Positions 10,030-19,500 of a stretch of DNA of 64,000 bases are shown one piece after another. A program made the position numbers and the translations under genes. Source of the DNA: Sitta carolinensis (taxonomy: Eukaryota > Chordata > Aves > Passeriformes > Sittidae); the NCBI GenBank assembly GCA_032173965.1, contig CM063309.1, positions 1,931,564-1,995,563 of the forward strand, written 5' to 3'. How positions within the stretch are numbered: position 1 is the first letter of the stretch; every line of letters starts with the position of its first letter. Below the pieces are notes generated by a model, which saw only the letters and a list, made by a program, of their open reading frames with translations, ran no database searches and was not told the DNA's origin.

Positions 10030-11005
10030 CTCCCAGTCCCCCATCCAGTCCTCCCAGTCACCTCATCCCAGTCCCTCAGTCCCAGTCCCTCCCAGTCCCC
10101 CAGTCCTCCCAGTCCCCCAGTCTCTCCCAGTCCTCCCAGTCTCTCCCAGTCCCTCCCAGTCTCCCAGTCTCTCCAGTCTCTCCCAGTCCCCCCAGTCTCT
10201 CCCAGTCTCTCCCAGTCCCTCCCAGTCACTCCCAGTCACTCCCAGTCCCTCCCAGTCCCCCCCAGTCTCTCCCAGTCCCTCCCAGTCCCTCCCAGTCTCT
10301 CCCAGTCTCTCCCAGTCCCTCCCAGTCTCTCCCAGTCCCTCCCAGTCTCTCCCAGTCCCCCCAGTCTCTCCCAGTCCCACCCCCAGTCACTCCCAGTCTC
10401 TCCAGTCTCTCCCAGTCCCCCCCAGTCTCTCCCAGTCTCTCCCAGTCTCTCCCAGTCCCTCCCAGTCACTCCCAGTCACTCCCAGTCCCTCCCAGTCCCC
10501 CCCAGTCTCTTCCAGTCACTCCCAGTCACTCCCAGTCCCTCCCAGTCCCCCCCAGTCTCTCCCAGTCTCTCCCAGTCTCTCCCAGTCTCTCCCAGTCCCC
10601 CCAGTCTCTCCCAGTCCCCCCAGTCTCTCCCAGTCTCTCCCAGTCTCTCCCAGTCTCTCCCAGTCCCTCCCAGTCTCTCCCAGTCTCTCCCAGTCCCTCC
10701 CAGTCCCCCCCAGTCTCTCCCAGTCTCTCCCAGTCTCTCCCAGTCTCTCCCAGTCTCTCCCAGTCTCTCCCAGTCCCCCCAGTCACTCCCAGTCCCTCCC
10801 AGTCTCTCCCAGTCTCTCCCAGTCCCTCCCAGTCCCTCCCAGTCACTCCCAGTCCCTCCCAGTCCCTCCCAGTCACTCCCAGTCCCTCCCAGTCCCCCCC
10901 AGTCCCTCCCAGTCTCTCCCAGTCCCTCCCAGTCTCTCCCAGTCCCCCCAGTCTCTCCCAGTCACTCCCAGTCCCTCCCAGTCTCTCCCAGTCACTCCCA
11001 GTTGT
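10030..11005. repeat. (CCCAGTCTCT)n decamer minisatellite
   Basis: Nearly 100 copies of a 10-base unit CCCAGTC(T/C)CT with TCACTCCCAG and CCCCCAGT variants. It is purine-poor on the plus strand and open in several frames, which accounts for the long S/P/Q-rich reading frames. These are not proteins. Confidence 0.95.
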
Positions 11006-11109
11006 CCCAGGGGTTTCCCTGGCGCGGTTCCGGCCGCAGGAATTCGAGTGGGAAACGCGGCCAAAAATAACTCGGGAGGGGCTGAAAATATCCCGGGCGG
11101 CGGGAGGGG

Positions 11110-11385
11110 CGGGGGGGAGCGGGAGCGGGATTGGGATGCGGATTGGGATCGGGAATCGGGGAACGGGATCGGGGATCGGGACCGGGATTGGGATCGGAAA
11201 TTGGGATGGGGATTGGGATCGGGGAACGGGATCGGGATCGGGATTGGGATCGGGGATTGGGATCGGGGATTGGGGAACGGGATCGGGACCGGGATTGGGA
11301 TTGGGGAGCGGGATCGGGATCGGGATGAGGACAGGGATGGGGATTTGGGAACGGGATCGGGACAGGAATCGGGGAATTTTCTCCT
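11110..11385. repeat. (GGGATCGGGATT)n minisatellite
   Basis: Short-unit array of GGGATTGGGATCGGG(GAAC) about 6-18 bases long, CpG-containing and G-rich. No gene. Confidence 0.85.
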
Positions 11386-11439
11386 CCTGATCCACAAATC
11401 TCAGCCCTCCCCGGAAAGATTTGGGATGCTCATCCCGAA

Positions 11440-11665
11440 AGAAACCCCAAAAGAAACTCCAAAAAGAAACCCCCCAAAAAAAAAACCAAACCCCCAAATA
11501 AACCCCAAACCCTAAAAATAAACCCCGAAAATAAATCCCTGAAATAAACCCTAAAAATATCCCCCCAAAAAAAATCCCCGAAGATGAATCCACAAATAAA
11601 CCCTAAAAATAAACTCCGAAAATAACCCCTGAAATAAATCCCAAAAATAAAACCCCAAACCCCGC
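11440..11665. repeat. A-rich (CCCTAAAAATAAAC)n degenerate repeat
   Basis: Degenerate repeat of AAACCCCAAAAATAAA units. Two copies contain CTAAAAATAA (11512-11521 and 11603-11612), which fits the MEF2 consensus YTAWWWWTAR. About 1.7 kb upstream of the ITGA7 start. Confidence 0.7.
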
Positions 11666-12180
11666 CGGGATCAGGGTCAGCCGGGACGGGATCTCCGCGT
11701 CCGGGGGCGGTTTTGGGGTGAAAAATCCCAATCCCGGTGAATTCCCGGCAGCGGGGGGAGCTCCAAGCGGCTCCGGCCGCGTTTTGGGGGAAAACCCCGC
11801 GGATTTGGGATTTCTGGGGTGCCCCCAAGCGGGTTTTGGGGTCGCCCCCCGACCCAAATCCCGCTTCGCCCCCTTTTTATTCCCAGCGCCTCCCGGGGAG
11901 GGAATTTGGGCTGGAAAACTGAAAAATTGGGAAAAAAAAGGGGAGGGAAATGGGAGGGGGATGGGGATGGGGGAGGGGGTTGGACCCCCCCTCCCCGATC
12001 CCGCTCGGGACCCCCCACCCCAAAAAGGCCGCGGGTGGGGGAGGGGGAGCCGGGCTCGTTCCCACGGCCCCGGGCGAGCTCGGGAACCTCCGGGGAGGGA
12101 TAAAAATAGCGCGGGGCTGGAAAATGGGAAAAAGTCCCAAAAATACCGCGGGGGGGGGCACGGGAGGGGCACGGGGTCGC
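11666..12180. other. unique GC-rich intergenic stretch with a TATA-like element
   Basis: Largely non-repetitive. GGGATAAAAATAGCGC near 12098-12113 resembles a TATA or MEF2-like element followed by GC-rich DNA, oriented towards ITGA7 but 1.2 kb from its ATG. It could mark an upstream start site; there is no other evidence. No coding exon recognised. Confidence 0.35.
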
Positions 12181-12400
12181 GAGATCCCTGACAGCCCTTC
12201 CTAAAAAAAAGAGTCCCGAGGGTCGCGATAGCCCTGAGACCCCCCTAAAAAATGTCTCGACTGGTCCTGGGGGTCGTCACACCCTGACACCCCCAAAAAA
12301 AAATGTCCTGAATGGTCCTAAAGGTCGCGATATCCTTGACATCCCCCCCAAAAAATGTCCCGACTGGTCCTGGGAGTCGCGACACCCCTGGGCCCCCCCT
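12181..12400. repeat. about 60-bp repeat (GGTCGCGA...CCTGA...AAAAAATGTC)
   Basis: Three to four copies of a unit with GGTCGCGA(C/T)A, CCCTGACACCCCC and AAAAATGTCCCGACTGGTCC. Confidence 0.75.
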
Positions 12401-12519
12401 CCCGGGCACCGCCCCCTTGGATTTGGGTTCTCCCCTCCTGGTTTTGGGGTTCAGGGGGTCCCTTTAGGACCCCCTCAGGACCCCCCAAAACCGCCCAGGT
12501 GCAGCCTGGCTGAGCTGGG

Positions 12520-12710
12520 TGCGATATGGGGTGCAATAACTCCGATATGGGGTGCAATAACTCCGATATGGGGTGCGGCCCCTGCGATATCGGGTGCAAT
12601 GTCGGCGATACGGCGTGCGATAACTCTGATACGGGGAGCAATAATTCTGATATGGGGTTCCATGTCGGCGATATGGGGTTCAATGCCGGCGATAGGGGGT
12701 GCGGTCTCTC
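12520..12710. repeat. (GATATGGGGTGCAATAACTCC)n minisatellite
   Basis: About nine copies of a 21-24 base unit GATATGGGGTGCAATAACTC with variants. Intergenic. Confidence 0.85.
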
Positions 12711-12714
12711 CGCT

Positions 12715-13190
12715 CAGTCCCCGGTATTTGGGGTCACTCCCCGGTATTTGGGGTCACTCCCTGTGCTTTAGGGTCACTCCACGGGATTTGGGGTCATCCC
12801 CGGCTATTTGGGGTCACTCTCCGGGGTTTTGGGGTCACTCCCCGGTATCTTTGGTCACTCCCCGGGGGTTTGGGGTCACTCCCCGGGGGTTTGGGGTCAC
12901 TCCCCGGTACTTGGGGTCATCCCGGCTATTTGGGGTCACTCCCCGGTTTTGGGGTCACTCCCCGGGGGTTTGGGGTCATCCCGGCTATTTGGGGTCGCTC
13001 CCCGGGGGTTTGGGGTCACTCCCCGGGGTTTTGGGGTCACTCCCCGGTACTTGGGGTCACTCCCCGGTACTTGGGGTCATCCCGGCTATTTGGGGTCACT
13101 CCCCGGGGTTTTGGGGTCACTCCCCGGTACTTGCGGTCACTCCCCGGTACTTGGGGTCATCCCGGCTGTTTGGGGTCGCTCCCCGCGGGG
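12715..13190. repeat. (TTTGGGGTCACTCCCCGGTA)n minisatellite upstream of ITGA7
   Basis: About 23 copies of a 20-base unit TTGGGGTCACTCCCCGG(TA). The unit holds a GGGGTCACTCCCC imperfect palindrome. It abuts the ITGA7 GC-rich promoter directly, ending about 130 bases before the ATG. Confidence 0.9.
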
Positions 13191-13194
13191 TCCC

Positions 13195-13320
13195 CGCTGC
13201 CTCCCGCGGGGTCCCTGCCCCGCCCAGCCCCACCCCGGGGTGCGGTCTCCGGGGGCTTCCCCGGCTCTGCGGGCGGGGCCGGGGCCGAGCCGCCCCCGGG
13301 AGCTGCGGGGCAGCGCGGGC
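13195..13320 (+). promoter_or_regulatory. ITGA7: ITGA7 proximal promoter / 5'UTR, GC-box rich
   Basis: Non-repetitive CpG-rich sequence with Sp1-type GC boxes (CCCCGCCC near 13216, GGGCGGGGCC near 13270) leading into the start context GCGGGCATGG. No TATA box is visible. The transcription start is not determinable from sequence. Confidence 0.6.
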
Positions 13321-13532
13321 ATGGCGAGCTCGGGCTGCCGGGGGCTACGGCCGCCGGCCCTGTGGCTACCGTGGCTGGCCCTGTGGCTACCGTGGCTGGC
13401 CCTGTGGCTACCGGCGGCCGCCGCCTTCAACCTGGACGGCAGCGGCGCGGTGCTGAAGGACGGCGAGCGCGGCAGCCTCTTCGGCGCGGCCGTGGCGCTG
13501 CACCGGCAGCTGAGCCCCGAGCCCGCCGGGTG
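13321..13532 (+). CDS. ITGA7: ITGA7 exon 1 (signal peptide and mature N-terminus)
   Basis: Starts M-A-S-S-G-C-R-G. The signal peptide core is a coding repeat of the heptad W-L-P-W-L-A-L (13361-13412), then P-A-A-A-A before mature [10 protein letters not shown]. It ends P-E-P-A-G-W across donor GTGAGC. The [12 protein letters not shown] segment matches alpha-7. Confidence 0.95.
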
Positions 13533-16500
13533 GTGAGCGCGGGGCCCGGGGGGGCGAGCGGGGCGAGACCCCCGGCCTGGGGAGGGACGGAGCCCCCGGG
13601 AATGGGGGGCAGAGGGGAGCGGGGTTGGGAGGGCCCCAACCCCGGGGCTGGGGGGGGGGGGGGGTCCTGTTGCCGGGATTTGGGGAGTTCCCGGGCTGGG
13701 GAGGGGTCGTGCTCCCGGAATTTGGGGGGGATCGGGACCCCCGGGGCTGGGGGGGATCCTGTTGAGATTTGAGGGGGTCCGGCGGGACGAAGCCCTGGGG
13801 CTGGGGGCGTGCGGCCCCCGGGAATGGGGCTGGGGTCTCCGGGACTGGGGAGAGCACGAGACCCGGCCACTGGGCTGGGGAGGGACCGGGGTCCCCGGGA
13901 TTTGGGGGTTCGGGAGGCGCGGGGCTGAGGGGGCCCGGGACCCCCGGCGCCGCGCCCAGGGCGCTGCAGAGCGAGGGGACGGTGACAGCGGGGACAGTGA
14001 CGGGAGCCACGGGGCCAGTGCCAGGCGGCCTGCGCGGCCGGGATTATTCAGCATTAGCGGGGGAGGGGGGCTCTGGGGGGGCTCGGGGGGCGAGCGCTGC
14101 TCCGGAGCTCTCGGCTGGAGGGACCCCCCCCCCTCCCCGGCCGGGCCCCCCGGGCCCCGTGGCGAACGCCCACCCGCCACTGCCGGCCACGGCCCCGGGG
14201 CCCCGGGTCCCCCCAGTCCCCGGGACCCCCCGGCAGCCCCCGGGCCGCAGCCGGGGGTCTCAGCCATGGGGACCCCCGGAGCGGGCAGGTCCCAGCGCGC
14301 TGTCACCCGCGTGTCCCCACCCTGCGTGTCCCCCCAGCCCTCTGTCGCCGCTGTCGCCGCCGTGTCGCAGCGCTGCCGCCGCCCGCGCCGCGTTCCTGGC
14401 ACCGAGGGCGGTTTGGCTCCGGTGCCCGGTGCAGGTGTTGGCGGAGCCGCGCTGGGCTCGGCTCCAGCGGCGCGGCCCCGCTGTCCCCTCCTGTCCCCGG
14501 TGTCCCCGGTGTCCCCGGTGTCCCCCGGTTCCCGGCGGGGCCCGGTCCGGCTCTGTCCCCTCTCCGGGTGCCCTGGCCCGGCTCCGTGGGGCACCCGGTG
14601 CCTCCGTGCGCTCCCTCCTTTTTTGGGCATGCTGCTGCGCGGTTATTTTGAGTGAATTCCAGTTTATTTTTACCGGCTCTGCCTCCCTGCCACCTCCCGG
14701 GGCTCCGCCGTGTCCCCGGGCCGCCGGCACCCCGGGCACAGCGGCCGGGGGCGACCCCGAGCGCCCCGCGGCCACCGGGGACCCGCCGGTGGTGGCACCG
14801 CGCGGGTCCCGGTGGGGAGAGAGCCCCGGGGGGGTCAGGGGGTGTTTGGGGTGTCCCGGCCGTGTCCCCTCCTGTCCCCACGCGTGTCCCGAGGCCGGGA
14901 GCGGCGCTGGGGCGGCAGCTGCACCGGGGGTGGCACAGCTGCGCGGGGGTGGCACAGCTGCACCGGGGGTGGCACAGCTGCGCGGGGGTGGCACAGCTGC
15001 ACCGGGGGTGGCACAGCTGCGCGGGGGTGGCACAGCTGCACGGGGGTGGCACAGCTGCACCGGGAGTGGCACAGCTGTGCGGGGGTGGCACAGCTGCGCG
15101 GGGGTGGCACAGCTGCACCGGGGGTGGCACAGCTGTGCGGGGGTGGCACAGCTGCACGGGGGTGGCACAGCTGCACGGGGGTGGCACAGCTGTGCGGGGG
15201 TGGCACAGCTGCGCGGGGGTGGCACAGCTGCGCGGGGGTGGCACAGCTGCACCGGGAGTGGCACAGCTGTGCGGGGGTGGCACAGCTGCACGGGGGTGGC
15301 ACAGCTGTGCGGGGGTGGCACAGCTGCGCGGGGGTGGCACAGCTGTGCGGGGGTGGCACAGCTGCGCGGGGGTGGCACAGCTGTGCGGGGGTGGCACAGC
15401 TGTGCGGGGGTGGCACAGCTGCACCGGGGGTCCCGGGGGGTGAGGGGGACACTGAGGAGCCCACCCCCCCAGCCCTGACGGGGGTCCCTGCCCTGCCAGG
15501 CTGCTGGTCGGAGCCCCCCAGGCGCTGGCGCTGCCCGGCCAAGGTGCCAACCGCACCGGGGGTCTCTTCGCCTGCCCGCTGACCCCCGAGCTCTCCGACT
15601 GCTGGCGGGTGCCCATCGATGAGGGAGGTGAGCTGGGACCCCGGGGGGGTCCCCGGGAGGGGTGGTCCCGGCCGGGCTGACCCCTCCCCGTGCCCACCAG
15701 TGGACCCGGAGCGGGAGAGCAAAGAGAACCAGTGGCTGGGGGTCAGCGTCAAGAGCCAAGGGCCCGGCGGCAAGATCGTGGTGAGCACCGGGGGTGGCGG
15801 CCGGGGGACACCGGGGACACCTTCGGGACGGGGTTGGGAGGTGGTCCGGGCCGGCTGTGACCCCCGCCGGTGCCCCCCACTCCCCCAGACCTGCGCCCAC
15901 CGGTACGAGGTGCGGCACCGGGTGCGGCAGCCGCTGGAGACGCGGGACGTGATCGGGCGCTGCTTCGTGCTGAGCCAGGACCTGAGCGTGCGGGACGAGC
16001 TGGACGGCGGCGAGTGGAAATTCTGCGAGGGGCGACCGCAGGGCCACGAGCGCTTCGGCACCTGCCAGCAGGGCCTGGCGGCCGCCTTCAGCCCCGACCG
16101 CCGCTACGTGCTGCTCGGCGCCCCCGGCACCTACAACTGGAAGGGTGAGGGGCGCCGGGACCCCCCCACCCCACCACGGGGGGCGTTTGGGGGTCTGGGT
16201 GGGTGGTCCTGATCAGAGATCCCGGGACCCACAGTTGGGAGGGTGAGGGGCGGTGAGACACACACCCCCCCCCCCCAGTATGGGGGTTTGAGTGTTTGTG
16301 GGGTCTGGGTGGGTGGTCTTGCTCGGAGACCCCGGGACCTGTAACTGGAAGGGTGAGGGGCGCTGGGACCCCCACTGTGGGGCAAAGAGGGGGCTCGAGG
16401 CTGACCCAGGGAGGGGGGGGGGGAATGTGAGGTGTGGGGCTGTATCACGAGGGTCCCTCGGGGTGCCCTGTGGTGTCTCTGGGGGTCCCCATGTCCCCCC

Positions 16501-19500
16501 TCACCTGGGGAGGGGTCCCTGCTCAACCGGAGCTCCCTGGAACCCTCGGCTCCCTCGGTGTCCCCTCACCTGGGGAGGGGTCCTCGCCCGTGGAGCCGCT
16601 CCGGCTGAAATCCCCGGAGCTCGGGGGTCTCGGGAGGGTCTCGGGAGGGTCCCCGCGGTGTCCCCACGGTGTCCCCACGGTGTCCCCGCTGTCCCCGGGG
16701 CCCGCAGGGACCCTGCGCGTGGAGCAGCTCAACCAGAGCTCCCTGGACCTGCTGCGCCTCGACGCCGGCCCCTTCGAGGCGGGGGGCGAGAAGGACCAGG
16801 ACCCCTCGCTCATCCCCGTGCCCGCCAACAGCTACTTCGGTACGGGGGGGGGGCCCGGCCCGGGGGACCACCCCCCTCCGGCAGCCGCGGCCCCCCCCGC
16901 GCCCCCCGAGCCGCCCTGACGCCCCCTCCCCTGTCTCTGTCGCGGTCGCAGGGCTGCTCTTTGTGACAAACATTGAGAGCGCGGCCCCCGACCAGAGGGT
17001 CTTCCGGACCCCCCAGCCCGGAGAGAGGGTCCCCGGCGCGGCCGCGGACGTGGCGCACAATTCCTACCTGGGTTCGTGCGTGCCACGCCTGTGCCACCTG
17101 CGTGCCACCTGCGTGCCACCTGTGTGCCGTGTGTGACCCTCCCCGCGCCGTGTCGCCCCCCGGCAGGGTCCTGCGGGCACACGCGTGTGCGCTGTCACAC
17201 GTGTCCCCCACCGCTCCAGGGTGGGGGTCCCCTCCCCGCACGCTCAGGTGTCACCCCGCACACGCGGGGCGCCTTCACGGGTGTCCCTGTGGACACAGGT
17301 GTCACCTGTGTGCACCTGACACGCTCAGGTGTCACCTGTACACTCAGGTGACCCTCCAGACACAGATCCCGCCCCTCCCATGTCCCCAGACACGCCCCTG
17401 GCCCCACGCTGCGCACACCTGGCCCCACCCTGCGCACACCTGGCCCCGCACACGCAGCCCCCCACACGTGTGGCCGCATCGCCCCCCCGCCACTGCACGA
17501 CCCCTCCCCTCTCGTGTCTGTCACCCCCCGGTGTCACCGAGCCCTGTCCCCCCAGTCCCCCTCCCCAAATCCCCGTGTCCCCCAATCCCTGTCCCCCCTC
17601 CTCTGTCCCTCATTCCTGTCCCCAATCCCTGTCCACCCCTGTCCCCCCAATCCCCGTGTCCCCATTCCTGTCCCCATCCCTGTCCCCATCCCTGTCCTCA
17701 TCCCTGTCCCATCCCTGTCCCCGTCCCTGTCCCATCCCTGTCCCCATCCCTGTCCCCGTCCCTGTCCCATCCCTGTCCCCATTCCTGTCCCCATCCCTGT
17801 CCCCATCCCTGTCCCCATCCCTGTCCCATCCCTGTCCCGTCCCTGTCCCATCCCTGTCCCCATCCCTGTCCCCATTCCTGTCCCCATCCCTGTCCCATTC
17901 CTGTCCCCATTCCTGTCCCCAATCCCTGTCCCTATTCCTATCCCCGTCCCTGTCCCGTGTCCCATCGCTGTGCCAGGGCTGTGTTGGGGGCGCTGCCAGG
18001 CTTGGGGAGGGGTCCCAGATCTTTGGGGAGGGGGTCCCAGAGCTTTGAGGGGGTCCCAGAGCTTTGAGGGGGTCCCAGAGTCTTGGGGGGGGGTCTCAGA
18101 GGTTTGAGGGGGGGTCCCCGAGCCTGGCATGTCCCCGCACCCCCCGTGTCCCCGCTTGTCCCCCGGTGATGTTTGCGCATGGGGGGGTGCATGGATTGTG
18201 GGGAGGGGGCTGGAGCCTGGCTGGGGGCTCGGGGGGCTCTGGGGGGGCTTTGGGGGGCTCGGGAGGCTGCTCACGGCAACCACTGCATGTGGGGAGGGGG
18301 CTCTGCTCTGGGTTTTGCTGCTCTGGCCCCCAAATTCTGCCCGTTTTCCCCAAATTTTGCCCTTTCCCTCCAGATTTTGCCCTTTCCCCCCAAATTCTGC
18401 TCTTCTGGCAATTCTTGGGCCGGGGGGAGCTGCACCTCGTCCCCGATTCCCAGAAGGACAATTCCCCCATTTCCCCCATCCCGACCCATTTTTTCCCCCA
18501 TTTCTACCAGGAGAATTCTCGGGGCTGGGGGTGACCGGGGGTGTCCCCGTGTCCCCTGTCCCCAAACCCCGGGTGTCCCCCGTCCCCGCAGGGTTCTCGG
18601 TGGACTCCGGGGTGTCCCCAAACCCCGGGTGTCCCCGCAGGGTTCTGGATGTCACCGGGGGTGTCCCCAAACCCGGGTGTCCCTGTCCCCGCAGGGTTCT
18701 CGGTGGATTCCGGGAGTGTCCCCTGTCCCCAAACCCCGGGTGTCCCCCGTCCCCGCAGGGTTCTCGGTGGATTCCGGGGTGTCCCCAAACCCCCGGGTGT
18801 CCCCGCAGGGTTCTGGATGTCACCGGGGGTGTCCCCAAACCCCGGGTGTCCCTGTCCCCCAGGGTTCTCGGTGGATTCCGGGAGTGTCCCCTGTCCCCAA
18901 ACCCCGGGTGTCCCTGTCCCCCAGGGTTCTCGGTGGATTCCGGGGTGTCCCCGTGTCCCCTGTCCCCAAACCCCGGGTTGTCCCTGTCCCCGCAGGGTTC
19001 TCGGTGGATTCCGGGGGTGTCCCCTGTCCCCAAACCCCGGGTGTCCCTGTCCCCGCAGGGTTCTCGGTGGATTCCGGGGGTGTCCCGTGTCCCCTGTCCC
19101 CAAACCCCGGGTGTCCCTGTCCCCCAGGGTTCTCGGTGGATTCCGGGGGTGTCCCCTGTCCCCAAACCCCGGGTGTCCCTGTCCCCCAGGGTTCTCGGTG
19201 GATTCCGGGGGTGTCCCCTGTCCCCAAAGCCCGGGTGTCCCTGTCCCCCAGGGTTCTCGGTGGATTCCGGGGGTGTCCCCTGTCCCCAAAGCCCGGGTGT
19301 CCCTGTCCCCCAGGGTTCTCGGTGGACTCCGGGGGTGTCCCCTGTCCCCAAAGCCCGGGTGTCCCTGTCCCCCAGGGTTCTCGGTGGATTCCGGGGGTGT
19401 CCCCTGTCCCCAAAGCCCGGGTGTCCCTGTCCCCGCAGGGTTCTCGGTGGATTCCGGGGGTGTCCCCTGTCCCCAAACCCCGGGTGTCCCTGTCCCCCAG

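Noticed and set aside
10030..11005. CRISPR-like regular repeats
   Set aside because: Head-to-tail 10-base minisatellite without unique spacers, in eukaryotic DNA.
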